From RPQJ01 sp963731105 (GTDB lineage Bacteria; Pseudomonadota; Gammaproteobacteria; Steroidobacterales; Steroidobacteraceae): a DNA stretch of 64,000 nt. The position numbers and the translations under genes are program-made. The stretch spans positions 186,001 through 250,000 of the forward strand of contig CAVSUM010000011.1 of the NCBI GenBank assembly GCA_963731105.1. Reading direction: 5' to 3'. Positions within the stretch are counted from its first letter, which is position 1; the number at the start of each line of letters is the position of its first letter. Positions 46,985 to 55,397 of this stretch are shown piece by piece. Under the pieces are notes generated by a model. It did no database searches. It had not been told where the DNA came from and saw nothing but the letters and a program-made list of their open reading frames with translations.

Positions 46985-47365
46985 ATGGACGTCATCTTCC
47001 TCACCGGCCTCTCTACCGAGTGCATCATCGGCATCTGGGACTGGGAGCGGCGCGTCAAGCAGAAGGTCGTCATCGACCTCGAGATGGGCGCCGACATCCG
47101 CAAGGCTGCCGCGAGCGACGTCATCGACGACACGCTCGACTACAAGCGCGTGTCGAAGCGGCTGCTGCAGTTCGTGGGCGACTCGCAGTTCCAGCTGGTC
47201 GAGACGCTCACCGAGCGCATCGCCGAGATCGTGGTGACGGAATTCGACGTGCCGTGGGTGCGGGTGAGGCTCAACAAGCAGGGCGCGATTCGCGGCTCGC
47301 GCGACGTCGGCATCCTGATCGAGCGGCGCCGCGAGGATTACGCGGGCGGCGCAGCGCGCCCGTGA
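46985..47365 (+). CDS. folB: Dihydroneopterin aldolase FolB
   Basis: A 126-residue folate-pathway enzyme that cleaves dihydroneopterin to 6-hydroxymethyl-dihydropterin. Conserved: FLTGLSTECIIGIWDWERRVKQKVVIDLEM, DTLDYKRVSKRLLQFV, the substrate-anchoring Glu in LVETLTERIAEIV, and the catalytic Lys in VRLNKQGAIRGS. Followed with a 4-bp overlap by folK, the next enzyme of the pathway. Confidence 0.95.
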   Translation: MDVIFLTGLSTECIIGIWDWERRVKQKVVIDLEMGADIRKAAASDVIDDTLDYKRVSKRLLQFVGDSQFQLVETLTERIAEIVVTEFDVPWVRVRLNKQGAIRGSRDVGILIERRREDYAGGAARP

Positions 47366-47862
47366 CGCAAGTGCTCGTGGCGGCCGGCAGCAATGTCGAG
47401 CCGCTGGCCAACCTGCGCCGCGCACTCGACCGCCTCGCGGCGCATTACCCGAGGCTGCGAGCGTCGGCGGCGTATCGCAACCGGGCGGTCGGCTTCGAGG
47501 GCGAAGACTTCGTCAACCTGGTGATCGGCTTCGACACCGCGGAGGATGTCCGCGCGGTGATGGAGCAGTTGCACGCGGCCGAGGCGGCGTGCGGCCGGGA
47601 GCGGCAGGCCCCGAAGTGGGCGCCGCGCTCGATGGACCTCGACGTGCTGCTGTACGGCGACCGCATCTGCGACGAGCCCGGGCTGGTCTTGCCGCGGCCA
47701 GACCTCGTGCGCCGTGCGTACATGCTCGGACCCGCCGCGGAGATCGCGCCGGACACGCGGCACCCGACGCTCGGAGTCACGCTCGCGGAGCTGTGGCGCG
47801 ATTTCGCGCAGCAGGACCATCCGCTCGAGCCGGTCGACCTCGGCTGGCCGGGGGGGCGATGA
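47362..47862 (+). CDS. folK: 2-amino-4-hydroxy-6-hydroxymethyldihydropteridine pyrophosphokinase FolK
   Basis: A 166-residue kinase that activates the product of FolB for joining to pABA. Motifs: LVAAGSNVEPLANL, RNRAVGFEGEDFVNLVIGF, and the nucleotide/metal region KWAPRSMDLDVLLYGD followed by LPRPDLVRRAYMLGP. GTG start inside the folB stop (GTGA). Converges with the folM-like gene two bases away. Confidence 0.95.
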   Translation: MTQVLVAAGSNVEPLANLRRALDRLAAHYPRLRASAAYRNRAVGFEGEDFVNLVIGFDTAEDVRAVMEQLHAAEAACGRERQAPKWAPRSMDLDVLLYGDRICDEPGLVLPRPDLVRRAYMLGPAAEIAPDTRHPTLGVTLAELWRDFAQQDHPLEPVDLGWPGGR

Positions 47863-47864
47863 GG

Positions 47865-48611
47865 TCAGAGGCTGCGGCCGCCGTCGACGGCGATTATCTG
47901 TCCCGTGACGTAGGGCGCCTCGGCGGCGAAGAAGAGCGCCGCGCTCGCGATGTCGTCCGGCGAGCCCGAGCGCTTGAGCGCAGTCCTGGCGACGATCTCC
48001 TCCTTGAGTGCGGCGTCGAGGTCACGTTCGGGCCACAGCACCGGCCCGGGAGCGATGCCGTTGACGCGGATCTCGGGGCCGAGCTCGCGGGCGAGCGACT
48101 TGGTCAGCATGATCAGCCCCGCCTTGGCCGACGAATACACCGGGTGCGCCTTGAGCGGCCGCCGGCCGTGGATGTCCACCATGTTGATGATCAGCCCGCG
48201 CGACTCGCGCAGCGCCGGGGCCGCCGCCTGCGACAGGAACAGCGGTGCGCGCAGGTTGGTGCCGATCAGGTCGTCGAACTGCTGCAGCGTGATCGAGCCG
48301 ACCGGCGTCGGATAGAACGTGGAGGCGTTGTTGACCAGCACGTCGAGGCGGCCGAAGCGTGCCAACGCAGCCTGCGCCAGGTCGGGCAGGTGCGCGACGT
48401 CGTGCAGGTCGGCACGGACCGCCAGCGCCGAGCCGGCGCGCAGCGCCTCGAACTCTGCGACCAGCGCATCGGCCGCCGGTCGCGACTGGTGGTAGTGCAC
48501 GACCACGTTGGCGCCGGCAGCGTGCAGGCGGCGGCCGATCGCGGCGCCGAGGCGCTTGGCGCCGCCGGTGATCAGCACGCAGCGTCCGGCGAGGGGCAGG
48601 GCGGGTTCCAT
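47865..48611 (-). CDS. Pteridine reductase/FolM-like short-chain dehydrogenase
   Basis: A 248-residue short-chain dehydrogenase. It carries TGGAKRLGAAIGRRLH, the T-G-x3-R-x-G pattern of PTR1/FolM pteridine reductases, rather than the usual TGxxxGIG, plus NNAST, and the catalytic YSSAK. Such enzymes reduce dihydrobiopterin or dihydrofolate with NADPH. The position beside folB-folK supports a pterin/folate role. Start ATG 48611. Confidence 0.85.
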   Translation of the reverse strand: MEPALPLAGRCVLITGGAKRLGAAIGRRLHAAGANVVVHYHQSRPAADALVAEFEALRAGSALAVRADLHDVAHLPDLAQAALARFGRLDVLVNNASTFYPTPVGSITLQQFDDLIGTNLRAPLFLSQAAAPALRESRGLIINMVDIHGRRPLKAHPVYSSAKAGLIMLTKSLARELGPEIRVNGIAPGPVLWPERDLDAALKEEIVARTALKRSGSPDDIASAALFFAAEAPYVTGQIIAVDGGRSL

Positions 48612-48697
48612 GGCTACGGGACACACGCGAGTGAGGGCTGTGGCGCCAAGACGATACCGGAGCCGGTGCGTCGTGTCTCGGGCCGGGCATTCGTGCG

Positions 48698-49876
48698 ATG
48701 AGCGCTGCGAGCGACCTGCCGGCGCTGACGGCGGACGAGGCGGCGCACGGCGCGCGACTCGAGGCGCGGGTACGGGACGAGATCGCGGCCGCGGGCGGCT
48801 GGATCGGCTTCGCACGCTACATGCAGCTCGCACTCTACGAGCCGGGCCTCGGCTACTACAGCGCCGGTGCGCGCAAGTTCGGGGCCGCGGGTGACTTCAT
48901 CACCGCGCCGGAGGTGGCCCCCGTGTTCAGCCGCTGCCTCGCGGTGCAGTGCGCCGAGGTGCTGCAGGCACTCGGCGGCGGCGACGTGCTCGAACTCGGC
49001 GCTGGCTCGGGCGTGATGGCGGCCGAAATATTGGCGGAGCTCGAGCGACGCGCAGCGCTGCCACGGCGCTATCTGATCCTCGACGTGAGCGCCGACCTGC
49101 GCGAGCGGCAGCACGCCACGCTGGCGGCTGCCGTGCCGCACCTGCTGCCGCGCGTCGAGTGGCTGGAACGATTGCCCGAGGCGCTCGACGGCGTGGTGGT
49201 CGCGAACGAAGTGCTCGATGCGATGCCGGTGGAGCGCTTCGTCGTTCGCGGCGACCAGGTGCGGTCGGTCGGCGTGCGTGCGCAGCCGGATCGCCTGCAG
49301 GCGTGCGAGGCCGATGCACCGGCAGCGTTGGCGGACGCGGTGCGCACCATCGGGCGCGACATCAGCGTCGCGTGGCCCGAGGGCTACACCTCCGAGGTGA
49401 ATCTCGGCCTCGCCGGCTGGCTGCAAGCGCTGGCGGCCGCGGTCGCGCGCGGGGTGCTGCTGTTCGTGGACTATGGCCTGCCGCGACGCGAGTACTACGC
49501 CAGCGAGCGCCGCGACGGCACGCTGCTGTGCCACTTCCGGCACCGCTTCCACGACGATCCGTTCGCCCGTCCCGGCCTGCAGGACATCACCGCCTGGGTC
49601 GACTTCACCGCAGTCGCCGAGGCGGGCTGCGCGGCTGGCCTGCAGCTCGCCGGCTTTGCCACCCAGGCGCATTTCCTGATCGGCTGCGGCATCGGCGAGT
49701 TTCTCGCCGACGTGTCGGACCTCGACGTGGTGAGTCGCGTCAACCTGTCGCGCCAGGCGATGGTGCTCACGCTGCCGGGCGAAATGGGCGAGCGCTTCAA
49801 GGCGATCGCATTTGCGAAAGGTTACGATGCGCCCCTGCGCGGCTTCGCTGTGCGCGATATGCGCCACACACTGTAG
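48698..49876 (+). CDS. SAM-dependent methyltransferase, MidA/NDUFAF7 family
   Basis: A 392-residue class I methyltransferase of COG1565. Typical start GGWIGFARYMQLALYEPGLGYYS and GAAGDFITAPEVAPVFSRCLA, then the SAM-binding ELGAGSGVMAAEILAEL and VVVANEVLDAMPVERF. The mitochondrial relative methylates an arginine of a complex I subunit; the bacterial target is not fixed. Divergent from the folM-like gene and 6 bp before uppP. Confidence 0.9.
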   Translation: MSAASDLPALTADEAAHGARLEARVRDEIAAAGGWIGFARYMQLALYEPGLGYYSAGARKFGAAGDFITAPEVAPVFSRCLAVQCAEVLQALGGGDVLELGAGSGVMAAEILAELERRAALPRRYLILDVSADLRERQHATLAAAVPHLLPRVEWLERLPEALDGVVVANEVLDAMPVERFVVRGDQVRSVGVRAQPDRLQACEADAPAALADAVRTIGRDISVAWPEGYTSEVNLGLAGWLQALAAAVARGVLLFVDYGLPRREYYASERRDGTLLCHFRHRFHDDPFARPGLQDITAWVDFTAVAEAGCAAGLQLAGFATQAHFLIGCGIGEFLADVSDLDVVSRVNLSRQAMVLTLPGEMGERFKAIAFAKGYDAPLRGFAVRDMRHTL

Positions 49877-49882
49877 GTATCC

Positions 49883-50680
49883 ATGGACTTCATCCAGGCC
49901 ATCGTCCTCGCCATCGTGCAGGGACTCTCGGAATTCCTGCCGATCTCGAGTTCCGGCCACCTGATCCTGATCCCGCACTTCCTCGGCTGGTCCGACCAGG
50001 GCCTGGCCTTCGACGTCGCGGTGCACCTCGGTACGTTGCTCGCGCTGCTGGTGTATTTCCGCCGCCAGCTCGGCACCATGGCGACCGCCTGGTTCGACTC
50101 GGTGCTGCGCCGCACGCACACGCGCGACAGCCGGCTGGCGTGGCAGATCCTGGTGGCGACCGTGCCGGTCGGGCTCGTCGGGCTGCTGTTCGACGACTAC
50201 ATCGAGGCGCACCTGCGCAATCCGCTGTTCGTCGCCGGCACGCTCACCGTGTTCGGGCTGCTGATGTATGCCGCCGACCGCTACGGGCGCGGCAACAAGG
50301 ACGAGTACAGCCTGGGCTGGCCGCAGGTCATCGCCATCGGTTGCGCGCAGGCGCTGGCACTGATGCCGGGCACTTCGCGCTCGGGCATCACCATGACCGC
50401 GGGCCGTGCACTGGGGTTGTCGCGCTCGGGCGCGGCGCGCTTCTCGTTCCTGCTGGCGATCCCGGGCATCGGCGCGGCGGGCGCCTACGAGGGGCTCAAG
50501 CTCGTCACGTCGACCGAGCCCGTCGACTGGCAGCCGATGGTGGTCGGGGTGGTGTTCGCGGCGCTGTCCGGCATCGCCTGCATCCACTTGCTGATCCGGT
50601 TCATCGAGCGCATCGGCCTGCTGCCGTTCACCGTGTACCGGCTGATCCTCGCCGCCGTGATCGTCTGGCATTTCGCCTGA
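49883..50680 (+). CDS. uppP: Undecaprenyl-diphosphatase UppP (BacA)
   Basis: A 265-residue integral membrane phosphatase that recycles undecaprenyl pyrophosphate in cell wall synthesis. Both active-site repeats are present: GLSEFLPISSSGHLIL near residue 18 and MPGTSRSGITMTAGRALG near 160. About eight helices. Converges with cca. Confidence 0.95.
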   Translation: MDFIQAIVLAIVQGLSEFLPISSSGHLILIPHFLGWSDQGLAFDVAVHLGTLLALLVYFRRQLGTMATAWFDSVLRRTHTRDSRLAWQILVATVPVGLVGLLFDDYIEAHLRNPLFVAGTLTVFGLLMYAADRYGRGNKDEYSLGWPQVIAIGCAQALALMPGTSRSGITMTAGRALGLSRSGAARFSFLLAIPGIGAAGAYEGLKLVTSTEPVDWQPMVVGVVFAALSGIACIHLLIRFIERIGLLPFTVYRLILAAVIVWHFA

Positions 50681-50702
50681 GCCAGCCCCGTCCTGCGCTC
50701 GT

Positions 50703-51926
50703 TCAAGCCTGGTTGAGCGAGCGGATCGCTTCGATGCGGGCCGCGCGCATGCGCTCGGCGATCACCGGGCCCTTGTCGCGGGCGAGCACCTCGGGATCGA
50801 GCCGCACGCTCGCGGCGGCGGTCAGCGCCGCTCGCAGCAGCGCGGCCTGCGGGTAGGGGCGGGCGCGCAGCTCGGGTCCACGACCGCGGGCGTCGGCCTC
50901 GCAGGCGAGCAGGAAACGCTCGAAGCGCTCGGTGCGGCGGAACGCATCGGTGAGTTCGAGCAGCTCGAGCACGGTCGCCGGCCGCTGCTCGGCGACGCGG
51001 TGCACGCGCGCGTGGTGACGCGCCACCAGCACCGCCAGCTCGCGGTGCTCGTTCGGCGCCCTGAGGCGTGCCGCCATCTGCTCGATCAGGCGGGCGCCGG
51101 TTTCCTCGTGGCCGATGTGGCGCGGCCACTGGTCGCGTGGCGTGAGGCCCTTGCCGACGTCGTGCACCAGCGCCGCAAAGCGCACCGTGGTGTCGGGCGA
51201 GAGTTCCGCGGCCACGGCCAGCACCTGCAGGGTGTGCTCGCCGGTGTCCACCTCGGGATGCCAGTGCGTGGGCTGCGGCACGCCGAACAGCGCGGCGACC
51301 TCCGGCAAGACCGCGCCCAGCGCGCCGCAGGCCCTGAGCACCTCGAGGTACGCGACAGGCTGTGCTTCGCCCAGCGCCCGCTCGGTTTCGACCCAGGCGC
51401 GCTCCGGCACCAGCGCGGCAAGTTCGCCGGACGCGGCGATGGTGCGCATCAGCTCGAGGGTTTCGGGCGCGACGCGGAAGCCGAGCGACGCGAAGCGCGC
51501 GGCGAACCGCGCCACGCGCAGCACGCGCAGCGGGTCCTCGACGAAGGCCGGCGAGACGTGGCGCAGCAGGCGCGCCTCGAGGTCACGCTGCCCGCCATAC
51601 GGGTCGATGATCTCGCCGGTGGCGGCCTGCGCCATGGCGTTGATGGTGAGGTCGCGCCGCGCCAGGTCCTGCTCGAGCGTGACGTCGGGCGCGAAGTGGG
51701 TGGCGAAGCCGTAGTAGCCGGGCCCGGTCTTCCGCTCGGTGCGGGCGAGCGCATATTGTTCACCCGTGTCGGGGTGCAGGAACACCGGGAAGTCCTTGCC
51801 GACCGGGCGGTAGCCACGCGCGAGCAGGTCGTCGGGCGTCGCGCCGACCACCACGAAATCGCGTTCCTGGGGCGTCCGGCCGAGCAGCCGGTCGCGTACT
51901 GCGCCGCCGACGAGGTAGATGTCCAT
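50703..51926 (-). CDS. cca: CCA-adding enzyme (tRNA nucleotidyltransferase) with HD domain
   Basis: A 407-residue multifunctional CCA protein like the E. coli one. N-terminal nucleotidyltransferase: MDIYLVGGAVRDRLLG, catalytic carboxylates in ERDFVVVG, DLTINAMAQ; C-terminal HD domain for phosphohydrolase activity (FAALVHDVGKGL, IGHEETGARLIEQM). It repairs tRNA 3' ends. Its ATG complements the ATG of the divergent lipoprotein gene, sharing the bases CATG. Confidence 0.95.
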   Translation of the reverse strand: MDIYLVGGAVRDRLLGRTPQERDFVVVGATPDDLLARGYRPVGKDFPVFLHPDTGEQYALARTERKTGPGYYGFATHFAPDVTLEQDLARRDLTINAMAQAATGEIIDPYGGQRDLEARLLRHVSPAFVEDPLRVLRVARFAARFASLGFRVAPETLELMRTIAASGELAALVPERAWVETERALGEAQPVAYLEVLRACGALGAVLPEVAALFGVPQPTHWHPEVDTGEHTLQVLAVAAELSPDTTVRFAALVHDVGKGLTPRDQWPRHIGHEETGARLIEQMAARLRAPNEHRELAVLVARHHARVHRVAEQRPATVLELLELTDAFRRTERFERFLLACEADARGRGPELRARPYPQAALLRAALTAAASVRLDPEVLARDKGPVIAERMRAARIEAIRSLNQA

Positions 51927-52971
51927 GCGCGAAATCGTAGCGGATCTGGCACCGCGGCTGCTGCTGCTTGCGCTCGGCGCCGCGCCGCTGTCGGGCTGCT
52001 ACCTGCTGCAGGCCGCCGCAGGACAGGCCGACGTGCTGGCGCGCAGCGAGCCGATCGAGCAGGTGGTCGCGGACCGGCAGACGCCGCCGCAGGTGCGCGA
52101 GCGACTCGAGCTGGTGCAGGCGGCGCGGGATTTCGCGGTCCGGGAACTCGCGCTGCCCGACGAGCACAGCTTCCGCACCTACGCCGACCTCGGTCGCCCG
52201 TACGCCGTGTGGAACGTGGTCGCTGCGCCCGAATTCTCGGTCGAGCCGCGGCGCTGGTGCTTCCCGGTGGCGGGCTGCGTCGCCTATCGCGGCTACTTCA
52301 ACGAGCCGGCGGCGCGCGCGGCCGCGGGCCGACTCGCGCGCGACGGTGACGACGTGACGGTCGGTGGCGTCGCCACCTATTCGACGCTCGGCCGCCTGCC
52401 GGACCCGGTGTTCAACACCATGCTCGCGTGGACCGAGGTGCGCCTCGTCGGCACCGTGTTCCACGAACTGGCCCACGAGCGCCTGTACGTGCCGGGCGAC
52501 AGCGAGTTCAACGAGGCGTTCGCCAGCGTGGTCGAGCAGGAGGGTGTGCAGCGCTGGCTCGCGGCGCGGGGCGATGCCGCCGGCCTCGAACGCTACCGGG
52601 CCACGCTCGGCCGCGAAGCCGAGTTCGCGGCGCTGTTGCGCGCGGCCCGGGAGCGACTCGCGCACCTGTACGCCTCGGGCGCGCCGGGTCCGGACCTGTG
52701 GCTGGAAAAGCAGCGCGAGTTCGGCCGGCTCAAGTTCGAGTACACGCAGCTGCGGGCGCACTGGGGTGGCTACTCCGGCTACGACGGCTGGTTTGCGCGC
52801 CCGCTGAACAACGCGCACCTGGCGGCGGTGGCGACCTACCACGACTGCGTGCCGGGGCTGCAGCGGGAGCTCGCCGCGGCAGGGTCGTTGCCGGCGTTCT
52901 ACGCGCGCGCTGCCGAGTTGGCCGCGTTGCCGGTCGCGCAGCGGCGGGCGGCGGTGTGCGTGCTGCGCTAG
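51925..52971 (+). CDS. Putative aminopeptidase lipoprotein (DUF2265 family)
   Basis: A 348-residue protein with a lipoprotein signal ending in the lipobox LSGC (LLLLALGAAPLSGC), so it would be anchored in the membrane after export. The body has a zincin-type HELAHERLYV (H-E-x2-H) followed by the third-ligand region FNEAFASVVEQEG, and the family pattern AVWNVVAAPEFSVEP...FPVAGCVAYRGYF. The family is annotated as putative aminopeptidase, without firm biochemical proof. ATG 51925 or 51919; either way the start overlaps that of cca on the other strand. Confidence 0.85.
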   Translation: MREIVADLAPRLLLLALGAAPLSGCYLLQAAAGQADVLARSEPIEQVVADRQTPPQVRERLELVQAARDFAVRELALPDEHSFRTYADLGRPYAVWNVVAAPEFSVEPRRWCFPVAGCVAYRGYFNEPAARAAAGRLARDGDDVTVGGVATYSTLGRLPDPVFNTMLAWTEVRLVGTVFHELAHERLYVPGDSEFNEAFASVVEQEGVQRWLAARGDAAGLERYRATLGREAEFAALLRAARERLAHLYASGAPGPDLWLEKQREFGRLKFEYTQLRAHWGGYSGYDGWFARPLNNAHLAAVATYHDCVPGLQRELAAAGSLPAFYARAAELAALPVAQRRAAVCVLR

Positions 52972-53018
52972 CTGGTGTTCGTCGCTAGCTCCGATGTCGC
53001 GTCAGGCGGCGGTCCGCG

Positions 53019-53449
53019 GCGGGATTGCGGGTGTTCCCCCGGCTCGCGAAGAAAAATGCTCGCCGGAGGAACACCCGCAATCCCGCTCGATGGCAGGCGC
53101 CTGAGCGTCCAGAAAATGGGGACATTCTCCTGTTTTCGGCGGCGCCGCCGAAAACAGGAGAATGTCCCCATTTTCGGACGCACGGCGCACGTAACGCCCA
53201 CCGGACGGCGTGCGCGCAGTGGCGGCAAGAGATGACATGGCCGCGACCGACAGCGCGTCGCCTGGCGATACCCCAACGCCCGACAACTACCGCCGACGGT
53301 GCGGCGTGGGTCCCTGTCAGCCTACGTGCGCCGTGCGACGACGCGGCGTGAGCCGCAGAGTCGCTCAGGCGCCGGCGTGAAGCCGGGTGTGCGGGTTCGT
53401 CCGGCCGAGCATTTTTCTTCGCGAGGCCGGGCGAACCCGCACACCCGGC
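53019..53449. repeat. Composite palindromic element, copy 2
   Basis: Same order as copy 1: H1 (53019-53086; perfect 19-bp arms starting GCGGGATTGCGGGTGTTCC, core CTCGCGAAGAAAAATGCTCG); GGCGCCTGAGC (53096-53106); H2 (53107-53179; 34-bp arms, one bulge, with GGGGACATTCTCCTG); GCACGGCGCACGTA (53180-53193); about 130 bp; the inverse TACGTGCGCCGTGC (53323-53336); the inverse GCTCAGGCGCC (53363-53373); H1-prime (53382-53449; perfect 18-bp arms, core inverted). Arm sequences differ from copy 1 while pairing is kept, so the structure, not the sequence, has been conserved. It fills most of the 52972-53531 gap between the lipoprotein and protease genes. Confidence 0.88.
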
Positions 53450-53531
53450 CCCGGGACGTAGCCTGGCAGTGCCGCGCAGCCCCGGCGGCAGACGAACAGC
53501 GCGTCTCCGCCAGGGAAGCAGCGCCGCACCG

Positions 53532-54869
53532 TCAGCGGATCGGGATCACCAGCATCGCGCTGCCCCGGCGGATCTGCAGCACGAACGCCGCGGCACCGGT
53601 CGTCGCGCGCTTGAATTCCGCGAGGTTCGCGACGCGAGTGCGGCCGACGCCAATGATCACGTCGTTGGCGCGCAGTCCGCGCTGGGCCGCCGGGCTGCCT
53701 TCGGCCACGGTGCGGACCAGCACGCCGCCGCCCGGCGCGTCGGCGAGGTTCGCGCCGTCGAGCCCGTTGTGCATGCCCGTCGACTCCGTGTCCTCGGCAG
53801 CGGTGTCGCGCTCGCCGATCACCGCCGTCACGCGTCGCGGCTTGCCGTCGCGCAGCAGCGCCACGTCGACGCGGTCGCCGATGCTCAGCAGGCCGATGGC
53901 GTTGCGCAGGCCCGTGGCGTCCTTCACGGTCTTGCCGTTGATGGCGGTGACGACGTCGCCGGCCTTGACGCCGGCTTTCTCGGCCGCCGAGCCTTCCACC
54001 ACCTGCGAGACCAGCGCCCCCTGCGTGTTGGCGAGGCCCATGCTCTCGGCGATGTCGGGCGTCAGCGTCTGGATGTTGACGCCGAGCACGCCGCGCTTCA
54101 CCTGGCCGAACTTCACCAGCTGGCTCATCACCGTGCGCATCATGTTGGAGGGGATCGCGAAGCCGATGCCGATGTTGCCGCCGGTGCGCGACAGGATCGC
54201 GGAGTTGATGCCGACCAGCTCGCCGCCCAGGTTGACGAGCGCGCCGCCGGAATTGCCGGGATTGATCGAGGCATCGGTCTGGATGAAGTCCTCGTAGCCT
54301 TCCGGGTTGATGCCCGAGCGGCCGAGCGCGCTGACGATGCCCGAGGTGACCGTGTGGCCGAGACCGAACGGGTTGCCGATCGCCACCACGAAGTCGCCGA
54401 CTTCGGTGCGGTCGGAGTCGGCGATCGGCAGCGCAGTGAGGTTGGCCGCCTGCACCTGCAGCACGGCGACGTCGGAGCCCTCGTCCTTGCCGACCACCTT
54501 GGCCTTGAGCGAGCGGTTGTCGAGCAGCGTCACGGTGATCTCGGTGGCGTTCTCGATCACGTGCGCGTTGGTGATGATGTAGCCCTGCTTCGCGTCGACG
54601 ATCACGCCCGAGCCGGCGCTCTGGAATTCGCGCTGCCGCGGCGTGTTCGGCACGTCGAAGAAACGGCGGAAGAACGGGTCGTTGAGCAGCGGGTTCTGCT
54701 CCTGCACCGTGCCCTTGGTGGCGATGTTCACCACCGCCGGCGTGACGCGCTTGACCATCGGCGCGAGCGACGGCACCGGCGTGTCGCCCACCTGGACCGG
54801 GAGCTGGGCGGAGGCGAGCGGGGCGAAGGCGCAGAGCAGCGTCGCGGCGAGGCCGAGGTGCAGTTTCAT
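53532..54869 (-). CDS. degP: DegP/DegQ-type periplasmic serine protease (Do)
   Basis: A 445-residue HtrA protease for periplasmic quality control. Signal peptide MKLHLGLAATLLCAFAPLASA; trypsin-like domain with the triad His (ITNAHVIENA), Asp (EGSDVAVLQV) and Ser (INPGNSGGALVN); two PDZ domains (about 255-345, GVLGVNIQTL; and 360-445, GGGVLVRTVAEGSPA). Intermediate in length between DegQ and DegP. ATG 54869 gives a clean signal peptide. Confidence 0.94.
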   Translation of the reverse strand: MKLHLGLAATLLCAFAPLASAQLPVQVGDTPVPSLAPMVKRVTPAVVNIATKGTVQEQNPLLNDPFFRRFFDVPNTPRQREFQSAGSGVIVDAKQGYIITNAHVIENATEITVTLLDNRSLKAKVVGKDEGSDVAVLQVQAANLTALPIADSDRTEVGDFVVAIGNPFGLGHTVTSGIVSALGRSGINPEGYEDFIQTDASINPGNSGGALVNLGGELVGINSAILSRTGGNIGIGFAIPSNMMRTVMSQLVKFGQVKRGVLGVNIQTLTPDIAESMGLANTQGALVSQVVEGSAAEKAGVKAGDVVTAINGKTVKDATGLRNAIGLLSIGDRVDVALLRDGKPRRVTAVIGERDTAAEDTESTGMHNGLDGANLADAPGGGVLVRTVAEGSPAAQRGLRANDVIIGVGRTRVANLAEFKRATTGAAAFVLQIRRGSAMLVIPIR

Positions 54870-55037
54870 GTTGGATCCTGGCGGGGTACGGCGAATTGGG
54901 CAGTCTAACAAGCGTCGTCCGGCCTCAGACCCCGGCGCGTGGGCGCGAGTTCCCGCCGCGGCCGCGCCGTTGCGGCAAGGCGCGGACCTGGGTGACGTAC
55001 GTGCACAAGCTGTGGATTTCCGGTGGTTGACCCGTGG

Positions 55038-55053
55038 ACACAATATGTTGTGT
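55038..55053. promoter_or_regulatory. NrdR box
   Basis: ACACAATATGTTGTGT matches the NrdR consensus ACACAATATATTGTGT at 15 of 16 positions and extends to a 20-bp palindrome (55036-55055) with GG and CC. It lies in the 528-bp gap between degP and nrdJa, on the ribonucleotide reductase side by relevance. Confidence 0.8.
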
Positions 55054-55178
55054 CCGAGCATCGCGGCCGGGCTTGACTTGACCGGCGTTTCGGGCATGGT
55101 CGACACTTTGGAGGATGATCCTCATAATGCATTGAAATATATAACGAAAATAATGCTGCGACGCCGCAAATAAAGCAG

Positions 55179-55207
55179 TTGACGAGGTGGGGTTGCGTGC
55201 CTAAAGT
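55179..55207 (+). promoter_or_regulatory. Candidate sigma-70 promoter of nrdJa
   Basis: TTGACG (55179-55184), a 17-bp spacer, then TAAAGT (55202-55207), in an otherwise unusually A/T-rich patch (about 55115-55185). The leader would be about 185 nt. The weaker NrdR-like site lies just downstream. Confidence 0.5.
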
Positions 55208-55217
55208 TCCCGCCCTG

Positions 55218-55233
55218 ACCCTACATGTTGTGT
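55218..55233. promoter_or_regulatory. Second, weaker NrdR-like box
   Basis: ACCCTACATGTTGTGT matches the NrdR consensus at 12 of 16 positions, with the right half (TTGTGTCC) identical to the strong box. The two sites are 180 bp apart centre to centre, more than the usual three helical turns. Confidence 0.45.
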
Positions 55234-55397
55234 CCGGCACGACGGGTTCCCGGGGGATTTTTGGAACCGTCCGAGCCGGACCGCAGCAGCGGTCAGTCGG
55301 GAGTCGCACCGGACCCTGGCGGGATCGGTGCCACGCCTGAGGGGGGGTTGTCCCGTTCCGCCGCATACGAAGATGAAACCGGAGCCGCGTCGCCGCA

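Noticed and set aside
55004..55014. CACAAGCTGTG as another NrdR box
   Set aside because: Too short and not aligned with the consensus centre; distance to the strong box is not a whole number of helical turns.
55009..55020. DnaA-box-like TGTGGATTT near nrdJa as a sign of an origin
   Set aside because: Single, imperfect, and none of dnaA, dnaN or gidA is nearby.
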